From positions 62,001-126,000 of the forward strand of contig JANYHE010000115.1 in the NCBI GenBank assembly GCA_025359215.1: a stretch of 64,000 nucleotides of DNA, written 5' to 3'. Made by a program: the position numbers and the translations under genes. Within the stretch, counting starts at the first letter, position 1. Each line of letters opens with the position of its first letter. The notes beneath the pieces are model-generated. The model was not told where the DNA came from and did no database searches. It saw only the letters and a program-made list of their open reading frames with translations. Positions 45,818-54,417 of this stretch are shown here, in pieces. The DNA comes from Hyphomicrobiales bacterium. Lineage in GTDB: Bacteria; Pseudomonadota; Alphaproteobacteria; Rhizobiales; Aestuariivirgaceae.

Positions 45818-47164
45818 TCACATTGGAATTTTAATCGCCACCCGTAATCCACCCAGCGGGCTATCTTGCAACAAAATATCGCCTCCATGCGCATGTGCAA
45901 TATCAAGCGCAATTGCCAAGCCTAAGCCCGTGCCAGTTTTATCAAGATTGCGCGCTTCGTCCAAACGCACAAAGGGGCGAAACACATCTTCACGCTGATG
46001 TGGCGGAATGCCCGGCCCATCATCATCGACATAAAGCCACAACCGTTCATCTTTCAATTCGCCCTTAACTGTCACAGTCTTGCCATAACGAACGGCATTG
46101 CCAATAATGTTGGTCAGCAGTCTTCGAAAGGCATTGGCTTTGAGCAAAATCGAAATCTCAGGAATTTCGCGATAAGAAATGCGAGAATTCTCGCGTTCAA
46201 AAGTTTGCACCACCGCCCGCACAGCATCTGGCACGAATAGCAGTAATGCTTGTTCGCCGCCGTCGCCGCGCACAAACGCCATATAATCTTCAAGCATTTG
46301 TTGCATCTCGTTCACATCTTCGCGCAAAGGCGCGGCGCGCGGGTTATCTCCAAGCACGGCCAATTCAAGACGAAAACGCGTGAGAATTGTGCGCAGATCA
46401 TGCGAAACGCCAGCCAACATGGTGGTGCGCTGCTCCACATGCCGCGCAATGCGGCGCTTCATATCTAAAAATGCCTCGCCAGCCAGTTTCACCTCTGTAG
46501 CGCCCAGCGGCTTAAATTTTCCAACCTCGCGGCCCTTACCAAATTCTTGCGCCGCTTTCGTCAGGTCTAAAATAGGCTTGATCTGATTGCGCATGAAAAT
46601 CACTGCAATGCCCAGAAGTGACAATGCCGAAAGCACCATAAACGACAGCATCAACGGCGTGCCCACAGCATGTGCGCGGTCTGCATCCACACTGGTTTGA
46701 AAAATCAAACCCTTCTCCACTTCAACTCGAATTTCAACCTGACCATTGGGTGCAGAACTATTAACCCAATAATTTCGGTCGGATTCTGTGCTAAGATAAT
46801 ATTTAATCTTTGTATCAAAAAGCGAGAGCAAAGGAATCGCCAAGGGTTTAGGAAGCTCTTCTCCGCGACGATAATAAAAATCCATCCGCAGTTTTTGATG
46901 GGCAAGCTGTTTGATATCATCCAAAGCATGATCAGATTTATCAGACCGTTCATAGAGTGTGATCAACAAACCGATTTCATTCGAAAGCGAACGCGCCAAA
47001 ACCTTGGTCACATTATCCCAATAGCGCTCTATAATCACGCCAGCCATGAGCAGCTGCAACAACACCACAGGTGTAATCATGATTGCCAACGCACGCCCAT
47101 AAAGCCCATGCGGTGCATAAGTTTCTAAAAATTCGTTGAAACGATCATAAAGCCTGTTGCGCAT
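45818..47164 (-). CDS. EnvZ-like sensor histidine kinase
   Basis: A 448-residue inner-membrane kinase. Helices at about 25-45 and 172-192 enclose a 125-residue periplasmic sensor region; a HAMP linker follows (KPILDLTKAAQEFGKGREVG). The phosphoacceptor is His255 in AGVSHDLRTILTR, with the N box (RRLLTNIIGNAVRYGK), DDDGPGIP and GTGLGLAIALDIAHAHGGDI in the ATPase domain. It overlaps neither partner but lies two bases from the response regulator stop. The signal is unknown. Confidence 0.95.
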   Translation of the reverse strand: MRNRLYDRFNEFLETYAPHGLYGRALAIMITPVVLLQLLMAGVIIERYWDNVTKVLARSLSNEIGLLITLYERSDKSDHALDDIKQLAHQKLRMDFYYRRGEELPKPLAIPLLSLFDTKIKYYLSTESDRNYWVNSSAPNGQVEIRVEVEKGLIFQTSVDADRAHAVGTPLMLSFMVLSALSLLGIAVIFMRNQIKPILDLTKAAQEFGKGREVGKFKPLGATEVKLAGEAFLDMKRRIARHVEQRTTMLAGVSHDLRTILTRFRLELAVLGDNPRAAPLREDVNEMQQMLEDYMAFVRGDGGEQALLLFVPDAVRAVVQTFERENSRISYREIPEISILLKANAFRRLLTNIIGNAVRYGKTVTVKGELKDERLWLYVDDDGPGIPPHQREDVFRPFVRLDEARNLDKTGTGLGLAIALDIAHAHGGDILLQDSPLGGLRVAIKIPM

Positions 47165-47166
47165 TG

Positions 47167-47853
47167 CTAAGCCTTATCCAGATATAAGGCATAACCTGCA
47201 CCGCGAATGGTTTGCAGATATTTTGGATTTGAAGGATCCGCCTCAATTTTTTGCCGCAACCGATTAATCTGCACGTCCACACTGCGCACACTGTCTTCAC
47301 CGCCCGATTGAGCAAGTTCAACGCGGCTCAATGGTTCTCCGGTTTTTTGCACGAGCAAGCGCAGTATGTCTTTTTCGCGCGATGTCAGCCGAACCGCTTC
47401 ACCGCCGCGCAGCAATTCTCCCAGTGCAATATTAAAGCGGCAATCGCCAAACACAGCATCGCGAAGAATATCATTTTTGGGCGCAGCACGGCGCAATAGG
47501 CTTTGAATGCGCAACAACAATTCTTGCGGCTCAAACGGTTTGCTCAAATAATCGTCTACACCTGTAGTGAGCCCGGCAATGCGGTGCTGCGTTTCCGCCA
47601 ATGCCGAGAGCATGAGAATGGGAATAGCCACAGCATTCGAACGCAAATCACGGGCCAATGAAAGCCCAGTTTCGCCAGGCATCATCACATCCAGAATTAT
47701 CAAATCGAAAATAACGCCCCGCATCCGTTCGCGTGCATCTGCCGCCGATGCCGCAAGCGAAATCATGAAACCATTTTCAACTAAATAGGACCGTAGCAAC
47801 TCGCGAATGCGCTTATCATCATCGACGATGAGAATGTGAGATCGCTCCGTCAT
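47167..47853 (-). CDS. OmpR-family response regulator
   Basis: A 228-residue regulator. The receiver (residues 1-118) has the acidic pair DDD at 11-13, the phosphorylation site Asp55 in LIILDVMMPG, and Lys in YLSKPFEPQELL near 103-106. The winged helix at 135-228 ends RQKIEADPSNPKYLQTIRGA, typical of OmpR type. The start ATG overlaps the marR stop by four bases, so marR, regulator and kinase form one operon. Confidence 0.96.
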   Translation of the reverse strand: MTERSHILIVDDDKRIRELLRSYLVENGFMISLAASAADARERMRGVIFDLIILDVMMPGETGLSLARDLRSNAVAIPILMLSALAETQHRIAGLTTGVDDYLSKPFEPQELLLRIQSLLRRAAPKNDILRDAVFGDCRFNIALGELLRGGEAVRLTSREKDILRLLVQKTGEPLSRVELAQSGGEDSVRSVDVQINRLRQKIEADPSNPKYLQTIRGAGYALYLDKA

Positions 47854-48338
47854 TTCACTTCCCCCACCCGTAAGCTCCACTCAGCCGCCGCCTTCCGATG
47901 CTCGGGATTGATCAGATGAAGAAGTAAATCGCGAAGCCCTACCCCACCTGTTTCCAAAGCGGCTTTCTGAAAACGTGCAATTTGTGGAGCCATCAGTTTT
48001 TGACGCAGCGCCTCGCCCGTGTCCGTTAAAAAAAGAAGTCTTTGACGTCGGTCCACCTCGCCTTCCTTCTGAAACACATAGCCTTTATCAATCAGCTCTT
48101 TCAAAACCCGCGCCAAACTTTGCTTGGTGATTTTCAAAATATCCAACAAACTGGCAACTGTCATTCCGGGATCGCGACCGACAAAATGCAAAATGCGGTG
48201 ATGCGCCCGACCAAAACTTAGACCTTCCAGAATCTCATCCGGATCAGATACGAAATCGCGGTAGGCAAAAAACAACAGCTCCACCAAAGCCACTGCTTCA
48301 GCCTCTGATAATTTATGCTTCTTGATTATGTCAGTCAT
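47850..48338 (-). CDS. MarR-family transcriptional regulator
   Basis: A 162-residue winged-helix regulator: residues 50-120 have GRAHHRILHFVGRDPGMTVA, LLDILKITKQSLARVLKELI and the wing KEGEVDRRQRLLFLTDTGEA. The ATG at 48338 gives a normal length; the 14 codons before it would run into the promoter. It leads the operon with the two-component pair. An inverted repeat over its own start is a likely operator. Confidence 0.92.
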   Translation of the reverse strand: MTDIIKKHKLSEAEAVALVELLFFAYRDFVSDPDEILEGLSFGRAHHRILHFVGRDPGMTVASLLDILKITKQSLARVLKELIDKGYVFQKEGEVDRRQRLLFLTDTGEALRQKLMAPQIARFQKAALETGGVGLRDLLLHLINPEHRKAAAEWSLRVGEVK

Positions 48339-48347
48339 ATTGACATA
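48327..48347. promoter_or_regulatory. inverted repeat at the marR start: candidate MarR operator
   Basis: TATGTCA (48327-48333), spacer GTCATAT, TGACATA (48341-48347) form a perfect 7-bp inverted repeat, with a nested GTCA-TAT-TGAC (48334-48344). It covers the marR start codon and lies in the spacer to the divergent ilvE gene, so one dimer could affect both. Size and symmetry suit MarR proteins. Confidence 0.55.
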
Positions 48348-48404
48348 TATTCCAACTGTGTTAGCGTTAATCAAATTCAATGCAGAATAGTTTGGGAGAT
48401 TTCA

Positions 48405-49277
48405 ATGTCCATCATTCCTTTTGATCAACGCGATGGCCATATTTGGTTCAACGGCGAAATCATTCCGTGGAAAGATGCTAAAGTTCATGTGCTCACCCAT
48501 GGCCTGCATTATGGCTCAAGCGTGTTCGAAGGCGAACGTTCTTACGGTGGCAAGATTTTCAAATCGAAAGAGCACACCCAGCGTTTCCGCAAATCAGCCA
48601 ATATTTTGGATTTTGATCTTCCGTACACGGATGTTGAAATCAATGCAGCCAAGGATGAAGTTGTAAAACTAGCGGGCGGTGGCGATCAATACGTGCGCCC
48701 AGTAGCTTTCCGTGGCAGCGAAATGATGGCCGTTTCCGCGCAGAACAACAAAATTCATGTGGCCATCGCTACTTGGGCTTGGCCTTCCATGTTTGATCCT
48801 GAAACCAAAATGAAGGGCATTAAGCTGGACATCGCTGAATATCGCAGGCCAGACCCGATGTGCGCGCCCGTTCACGCCAAGGCTGCAGGCCTTTATATGA
48901 TCTGCACAATCTCAAAACACAAAGCCGAGAAAAAGGGCTATGCCGATGCCATGATGCTGGATTGGCAAGGCCGCGTGGCCGAATGCACTGGTGCCAACAT
49001 CTTCTTCATCAAAGATGGCGCCATCCACACGCCCATTGCTGATTGCTTCCTCAATGGCCTCACAAGGCAAACGGTCATTTCCATAGCCAAAGCCCAAGGC
49101 ATGGACGTGATTGAAACGAGAATCATGCCCGAAGAACTACCAACCTATAACGAATGTTTCATCGTGGGAAGCGCTGCTGAAGTAACACCCGTAGCCGAAA
49201 TCGGCCCCTATAAATTCACTCCCGGCAACATGAGCCGCACCTTGATGGACGCCTACTCAAGTGCTGTTCGGGCATAA
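48405..49277 (+). CDS. ilvE: branched-chain amino acid aminotransferase
   Basis: A 290-residue fold-type IV PLP enzyme that moves amino groups in Leu, Ile and Val synthesis. The start MSIIPFDQRDGHIWFNGEII, VLTHGLHYGSSVFEGERSYG, the PLP lysine in VHAKAAGLYM (near residue 160) and the conserved VAECTGANIFFIKDG are clear. The ATG at 48405 is preferred over the frame extension into marR. A close D-amino-acid or aminodeoxychorismate-type relative is less likely because of length and motif. Confidence 0.94.
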   Translation: MSIIPFDQRDGHIWFNGEIIPWKDAKVHVLTHGLHYGSSVFEGERSYGGKIFKSKEHTQRFRKSANILDFDLPYTDVEINAAKDEVVKLAGGGDQYVRPVAFRGSEMMAVSAQNNKIHVAIATWAWPSMFDPETKMKGIKLDIAEYRRPDPMCAPVHAKAAGLYMICTISKHKAEKKGYADAMMLDWQGRVAECTGANIFFIKDGAIHTPIADCFLNGLTRQTVISIAKAQGMDVIETRIMPEELPTYNECFIVGSAAEVTPVAEIGPYKFTPGNMSRTLMDAYSSAVRA

Positions 49278-49329
49278 TCGCATCGACATCACCAAAACTT
49301 CGCGCTAATTTCCCTTCAGGAGTTTACGC

Positions 49330-50544
49330 ATGAAGTTATTGAATCAAATGTTGTCTGGCATCATCAAAGTGGGAACGCTTGAGATTGAAGATGCGAGTGG
49401 CAGCTTGCATGTTCATGGCGGAACCCCCGCACCTTTTGTGCGGGTAAAACTCCATGATCCCGCCCTTTATAAGATGCTTTATGTGAAGCCAGAAATGGCG
49501 GCGGGCGAGGCTTATATGGATGGCACTTTGACCATCGAAAAAGGCACACTTCGCGATTTTATTGAGCTGTTCGGTTTGAACCAAGGGACTCCCCTCAGTC
49601 CTTCTGCCGGTCTCATTGTTTCGTTTCTCGCGGGTAAACTGAAATCCAAACTGGAAGAAAACACGCTTCTGCGCTCGCGGGAAAATGTGCAGCACCACTA
49701 TGACATTTCAAATGATCTTTACAAACTTTTCCTGGATAAGGACCTGAATTATTCCTGCGCCTATTACCGCACGCCTCAAGACACCCTGGAGCAAGCACAA
49801 GAAAACAAACTCCGCCATATTGCGTCTAAGCTTGATCTCAAACCCGGACAAAAAGTCTTGGATATTGGCTGCGGCTGGGGCGGCATGAGCCTTTATTTGG
49901 CCACTCATTTTGATGTGAAAGTTACAGGTGTCACGCTTTCAGTCGAACAGCTTAAATTTGCGCAAAGTCGCGTGGCTGAAATGGGGCTCAGCGACAAAGT
50001 GAATTTTGAACTGCGTGATTACCGCGAAGTGCAAGGCGAGTTTGACCGCATCGTTTCAGTTGGCATGTTGGAACATGTGGGACTTTCCTCATTGCCAGAA
50101 TATTTTTACACGGTGCGAAGGCTGCTCAATGAAAATGGCGTCGCCCTGATCCATTCTATCTGCCGCACCGATGGCCCCGGCACCGCCGCCCCGTGGTTGA
50201 AAAAGTATATTTTCCCCGGCGGTTATTCGCCCGCATTGTCAGAAGCAGTTGCGGCCATCGAAAAAACCAAGCTTTGGATCACCGACACCGAAATCTGGCG
50301 CTTGCACTACAAACACACCATCGCAGCATGGTCAGAACGCTTCGCCCAAAATCGCGCGAAGGCAGCTGAAATGATGGGAGAACGCTTCTGCCGCATGTGG
50401 GAGTTTTATCTGGTCACCAGCGAGTTGAGCTTCATCTATTTCCACCATGTCAATTTCCAAATCCAATTGAGCAAGTCACTGCAAACTTTGCCCCTGCAGC
50501 GCGACTATATGTTTGCGATGGAGAATCAGCTTCTCAAAAACTAA
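49330..50544 (+). CDS. cfa: cyclopropane-fatty-acyl-phospholipid synthase
   Basis: A 404-residue CFA synthase that uses S-adenosylmethionine to turn membrane unsaturated acyl chains into cyclopropane chains. An N-terminal lipid-binding region (residues 20-100) precedes NVQHHYDISNDLYKLFLDKD, then the SAM motif VLDIGCGWGGMSLYLA (near 175-190), SVGMLEHVG and FPGGYSPALSEAV. AGGAG precedes the ATG by eight bases. Usually induced on entry to stationary phase. Confidence 0.96.
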   Translation: MKLLNQMLSGIIKVGTLEIEDASGSLHVHGGTPAPFVRVKLHDPALYKMLYVKPEMAAGEAYMDGTLTIEKGTLRDFIELFGLNQGTPLSPSAGLIVSFLAGKLKSKLEENTLLRSRENVQHHYDISNDLYKLFLDKDLNYSCAYYRTPQDTLEQAQENKLRHIASKLDLKPGQKVLDIGCGWGGMSLYLATHFDVKVTGVTLSVEQLKFAQSRVAEMGLSDKVNFELRDYREVQGEFDRIVSVGMLEHVGLSSLPEYFYTVRRLLNENGVALIHSICRTDGPGTAAPWLKKYIFPGGYSPALSEAVAAIEKTKLWITDTEIWRLHYKHTIAAWSERFAQNRAKAAEMMGERFCRMWEFYLVTSELSFIYFHHVNFQIQLSKSLQTLPLQRDYMFAMENQLLKN

Positions 50545-50553
50545 ACTCTGTGC

Positions 50554-51225
50554 ATGGCTGAAACTGACCTTTATCTTCCCGTAAAATCACTGCTCGAATC
50601 CCAAGGCTATACGGTCAAGGCCGAGGTGAATTCTTGTGATGTGGTGGCCATGCGCGGCGATGAGCCGCCGGTCATTGTCGAACTCAAAACCGGCCTCACT
50701 TTGCAACTCCTCTATCAAGCGATGGACCGTCTTTCGCTAACAGATTCAGTCTATATCGCAATCGCCCGTCCTAAGCGTGCCGTGCCTAAAGAGGCCGTGA
50801 AACTCTGCAAACGCTTGGGTTTGGGCCTCATCGTCGTTGCAAAGTTAGGAAATGTCGAAGTCGTCACAGACCCCGCACCTTATGCGCCACGCCCCCATGC
50901 CAAACGCAAAGCGGCCTTGCTAAAAGAATTCCGCACCCGCTTGGGCGACTCCAACATTGGCGGCTCCACTAAGACCAAATTGATGACAGCCTATAAGCAA
51001 GATGCGCTGCGATGCCTAATGCATCTCCATGTGAATGGGCCCACAAAAATTGCAAACTTGCGTCAAGAAACTAAAGTCGAACGCGCCGCCACAATTTTAC
51101 GCAGCGATTATTATGGCTGGTTTGTGAAGCAGGAGCGTGGGATTTACAGCGCGACAGCTGAGGGAAACAAAGCGATCACTCAATTCAATGCCGAAATCGC
51201 ATTCCTCATTGCGCGGCCCAAATAA
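50554..51225 (+). CDS. DUF2161-family putative PD-(D/E)XK phosphodiesterase
   Basis: A 223-residue protein. MAETDLYLPVKSLLESQGYT, then CDVVAMRGDEPPVIVELKTG near residues 29-48, gives the D-(x)n-E-x-K active site of the PD-(D/E)XK nuclease fold. A C-terminal winged-helix-like part (ALRCLMHLHVNGPTKIANLR) follows. The family is common in Alphaproteobacteria and has no proven role. It lies nine bases behind cfa and overlaps the convergent ThuA gene by 20 bases. Confidence 0.88.
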   Translation: MAETDLYLPVKSLLESQGYTVKAEVNSCDVVAMRGDEPPVIVELKTGLTLQLLYQAMDRLSLTDSVYIAIARPKRAVPKEAVKLCKRLGLGLIVVAKLGNVEVVTDPAPYAPRPHAKRKAALLKEFRTRLGDSNIGGSTKTKLMTAYKQDALRCLMHLHVNGPTKIANLRQETKVERAATILRSDYYGWFVKQERGIYSATAEGNKAITQFNAEIAFLIARPK

Positions 51226-51853
51226 GCCCACGCTCTACAATGCTCGCCATTTGTGGCACAGCAAATTCGTCGGCTGTGTGCCCCAAAGCCGAATAAAACA
51301 CGCGGCCCGCGCCATAGATTTTCTTCCACACCACAGGCATCACAACGCCCTTTGTCCATGCGCAATGTTCGCCTGTAAATGTGGTTGTGGCCAGCACTTC
51401 ATTGGCTGGGTCCACATGCATATAATATTGCTCGGAGTGATAATCAAAATCACCAATGCCATGAACCAGCGCATCATCAGGCTTCACGATGTTCACACGG
51501 TAATCAATAATATTGCCGGGGTGCGAAACCCATTGCCCGCCCGTCATGAATTGATATTCAGTTTCATTGCGAAATGAATCGCACATAGTGCCGTGAAAGC
51601 CACCAAGCCCCACACCGCCGCGCACAGCGGCACACAGGTTTTCACATTCCTCTTTTTGAATGGTCGACATGGTGATCATCGGCACGATCAAATTTAATTC
51701 GTGGATCGCAGGATCAGCATAGGCTGTGGTGGAATTTTCCACGCGCACATCGAAATCATGGCGCTCCAACATGCCTTTAACCACGGCAGCAGATCGATCT
51801 GGCGTGTGCCCGTCCCAACCACCCCAAACAATCAACGCTTTCTTTTTTGACAT
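51206..51853 (-). CDS. ThuA-like domain protein
   Basis: A 215-residue ThuA-family protein with a class I amidotransferase-like fold: KALIVWGGWDGHTPDRSAAV, GVGLGGFHGTMCDSFRNETE, HSEQYYMHVDPANEVLATTT and VFYSALGHTADEFAVPQM. ThuA proteins take part in keto-sugar (for example 3-keto-trehalose) breakdown. The true start is the ATG at 51853; the longer frame runs into the divergent aldolase-like gene. It probably forms a catabolic set with the two genes that follow on the other strand. Confidence 0.9.
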   Translation of the reverse strand: MSKKKALIVWGGWDGHTPDRSAAVVKGMLERHDFDVRVENSTTAYADPAIHELNLIVPMITMSTIQKEECENLCAAVRGGVGLGGFHGTMCDSFRNETEYQFMTGGQWVSHPGNIIDYRVNIVKPDDALVHGIGDFDYHSEQYYMHVDPANEVLATTTFTGEHCAWTKGVVMPVVWKKIYGAGRVFYSALGHTADEFAVPQMASIVERGLIWAAQ

Positions 51854-51926
51854 ACCAATCTCCAATTCCAAGCCTAGCCATTCCCCGCGATAGACGCTAG
51901 ATAATCCACAGCAACAGGAAATCAAA

Positions 51927-52901
51927 ATGAAAACGCTTGATACCAAACTGACGAAAATTCGCGGCGGCAAATATACGCCAAAAGATTTCATCATCGCGGA
52001 TGCGAAAGACGGTGACATGGGCTTTGGCCGCGCCGCGCCCGGCCCTAGGCGCGATGGTTCAAGCAAAATGAAAACCAAAGCCGAATATTTAGCTGCAATG
52101 TCAGAGATGACCAAATCAGGTCTCGTTGATATTATGCTGATGTCGGCCTCATCCTGCGAGGCGCTATCGGCCAAGGGCTTCTTTACAAAATCTAAAGTAA
52201 CACCAGCCATTCGGTTAAACGACACAACAGATATCTGGTCGCAACGCGGCTCAAGCTATAAAGAAACGGAATCCTATCCCTTTCGCACCGCGCGCGCAGA
52301 GAAAGTTAAAAAGCTCGCTGACCTTGGCTTGTATTCCGTAACGTTCAGCAATGACGTGGAAGCCGATCTTTATTCGCTCGAAGAATATGGCAAGTTCCGC
52401 GAAGAATGTGCAACCGCCAAGGTGCGCCACTTTCTCGAAATATTTAACCCTGCCATGGATATTGGCCTGAAAGGTGCTGACCTGGGGACCTATATAAACG
52501 ACTGCATCGTGCGCAGCCTTGGTGGCGTATTAAGTAATGAACACCCACTATTTCTGAAGATGCAATATAATGGTGCAGCTGCCATGGAAGAGCTGGCAAG
52601 TTACGATCCCACAAGGCTCATTGTGGGCATTTTAGGCGGCGCACGTGGCACCACACGCGACACATTTGAACTGGCCAGCCAATGCGAAAAACACGGAGGC
52701 CGCGTGGCATTGTTTGGTCGCAAAATCAATTTCGCCGAGGCGCCGCTGGAACTTGTCCGCCTGATGCGCGCTGTGATTGAAGGCAACATGAAATCAGCCG
52801 ATGCTGTGAAAGCTTATCATGATCATATGGCCAAACATAAACTCGTGCCAGATCGTGATTTGAAGACAGACAACGAAATTACTGATCCGGTTTTGAAGTA
52901 G
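51927..52901 (+). CDS. aldolase-like (beta/alpha)8 barrel protein
   Basis: A 324-residue soluble protein. Strand-helix repeats such as KDFIIADAKDGDMGFGRAAP, VDIMLMSASSCEALSAKGFF, YSVTFSNDVEADLYSLEEYG and LFLKMQYNGAAAMEELASYD suggest a TIM barrel of the class I aldolase sort (DeoC/LacD/tagatose-bisphosphate type), with Lys211 a possible Schiff-base residue. I do not recognise a named family member. It stands five bases ahead of a PfkB-type kinase and divergent from ThuA, which suggests that it cleaves the sugar phosphate made by that kinase. Confidence 0.75.
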   Translation: MKTLDTKLTKIRGGKYTPKDFIIADAKDGDMGFGRAAPGPRRDGSSKMKTKAEYLAAMSEMTKSGLVDIMLMSASSCEALSAKGFFTKSKVTPAIRLNDTTDIWSQRGSSYKETESYPFRTARAEKVKKLADLGLYSVTFSNDVEADLYSLEEYGKFREECATAKVRHFLEIFNPAMDIGLKGADLGTYINDCIVRSLGGVLSNEHPLFLKMQYNGAAAMEELASYDPTRLIVGILGGARGTTRDTFELASQCEKHGGRVALFGRKINFAEAPLELVRLMRAVIEGNMKSADAVKAYHDHMAKHKLVPDRDLKTDNEITDPVLK

Positions 52902-52906
52902 GACTT

Positions 52907-53917
52907 ATGACTCGTTCCGGCATTCTCTGCGGCGTGGCATGGTGCATCGATAGCAACCTTTCTATTGCCACTTGGCCGCCAGAAGAAACAGTGGCTGTGG
53001 TGCTTTCCCAAGATGATCAGGGCGGTTGCCCCGGCCATAACTTGTCAACCGCACTGGTAAAACTGGGAGCCCCTTTTCCAGTGAGCGCCATAGGCCTTGT
53101 GGGCGATGATGCGAACGGGAGAAAGCTGTATAAAATCTGTGATGATCATGGCATTGATCGCAGCCAGCTTGAAATGCGCATTGGGCTTTCAACATCCTAT
53201 GTGATGGCCATGACAGCAAAGGATTCCGGCAAGCGCACCTTCTTCAGCACCGCAGGCGCCCACGCCGCCCAAACCCCCGATGATTTTGATTTTACTAAAT
53301 CTACTGCACGATATGTTCACATGGGCCTGCCCGGCTTTCATGAAAAGCTCGATTCACCATGGAAAGAAGATGCAAATGGCTGGGTAACACTTCTCAAAAA
53401 GGCGCGGGCTGCTGGGCTAAAATCAAATTTAGAAATGGCCTCATTTGACGTGAATTTAATACGCAATGTGGTGCAACCAATGCTGCCGCACCTCGATTCC
53501 CTCATCATCAATGATTTTGAAGCAGCAGCCATTACAGGCCAGAGGATCATTGAAAATGGCTTAACTAACATTGCCACCTGTCGCATGGCGTTAGAGCAGA
53601 TTATTCAAGCACATCATAATTTGGAATTCGCCGTCATCCATTTTCCTCTCGGCGCAATTGCTATGACGCGCAAAGGCGAGGTTTATGCACAAGCATCGGT
53701 CAACGTGCCGCGCAGCGCCATTGTGGGCTCTAATGGTGCAGGCGATTGTTTTGCCGCGGGAATTTTGATTGGCCAGCACGAAGGCTGGACCATGCAACAA
53801 TCACTGAAACTCGCCCATGCCAGCGCTGCCGCCAGCCTGCGCGCCAGCTCAACCACAGCTGCTGTGGTCAATTGGAAAGAGTGTTTAGAATTGGCCGAAG
53901 CTTGGGGCTGGCGTTAG
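52907..53917 (+). CDS. PfkB-family carbohydrate kinase
   Basis: A 336-residue ribokinase-fold kinase. QGGCPGHNLSTALVKLGAPF (residues 39-58) is the sugar-binding region, IINDFEAAAITGQ (200-212) the conserved NxxE-like site, and the anion hole/catalytic base is SNGAGDCFAAG (275-285, Asp280). It is likely to phosphorylate a keto- or deoxy sugar or acid, but the exact substrate cannot be read. Coupled to the aldolase-like gene. Confidence 0.92.
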   Translation: MTRSGILCGVAWCIDSNLSIATWPPEETVAVVLSQDDQGGCPGHNLSTALVKLGAPFPVSAIGLVGDDANGRKLYKICDDHGIDRSQLEMRIGLSTSYVMAMTAKDSGKRTFFSTAGAHAAQTPDDFDFTKSTARYVHMGLPGFHEKLDSPWKEDANGWVTLLKKARAAGLKSNLEMASFDVNLIRNVVQPMLPHLDSLIINDFEAAAITGQRIIENGLTNIATCRMALEQIIQAHHNLEFAVIHFPLGAIAMTRKGEVYAQASVNVPRSAIVGSNGAGDCFAAGILIGQHEGWTMQQSLKLAHASAAASLRASSTTAAVVNWKECLELAEAWGWR

Positions 53918-53919
53918 TT

Positions 53920-54408
53920 TCAAGGCCGCGGCAATGGATAAACTGTTCCGTTCAACTTATGAAAAATTGCAGCGATCAGAACCAACAAAGCACTGCCAGT
54001 CAAAACTGGAAACAACAAAAACGACCAGCTTGTGGCCACTGAATAACCAACCAAGGCCGTGGCCCCTGCAGGTGGATGAACAATGCGCATGAACATCATG
54101 CCCATCACAGCCAAACCTACAGCTAAGCCCGCAACCGCAAAGTGTCCTGGCATTGTAAAATGCAAAAGCAAGCCAAGAAGCGCAGAAATTAAATGTCCAC
54201 CAACCACATTGGCGGGTTGCGACAAGGGGCTGGCTGGCACCGCAAACTTTAAAACACAGGACGCCCCAAATGGTGCCATTAGAATGGCATAATTGCTCAT
54301 GTCGGTGAACAATCCCAACAGGGCAATGGAAATAGCAGACCCCAAACCAGCAAATAGAACAATTCGCAATTTAGGCATTGGTTGATGACGGTAGAAAAAC
54401 CGTTCCAT
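53920..54408 (-). CDS. HPP-family membrane protein
   Basis: A 162-residue integral membrane protein with four helices. MAPFGASCVLKFAVPASPLS and the family-naming IVHPPAGATALVGYSVATSW, with the HPP motif near residue 111, are diagnostic. Related plant and cyanobacterial proteins move nitrite; the bacterial function is not generally known. It follows the rluB-type gene by nine bases on the same strand. Confidence 0.93.
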   Translation of the reverse strand: MERFFYRHQPMPKLRIVLFAGLGSAISIALLGLFTDMSNYAILMAPFGASCVLKFAVPASPLSQPANVVGGHLISALLGLLLHFTMPGHFAVAGLAVGLAVMGMMFMRIVHPPAGATALVGYSVATSWSFLLFPVLTGSALLVLIAAIFHKLNGTVYPLPRP

Positions 54409-54417
54409 GGCAATCTC

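Noticed and set aside
51854..52225. 124-codon upstream extension of the ThuA frame
   Set aside because: It lies antisense to the aldolase-like gene and across the divergent promoter region; the ThuA fold starts at 51853.
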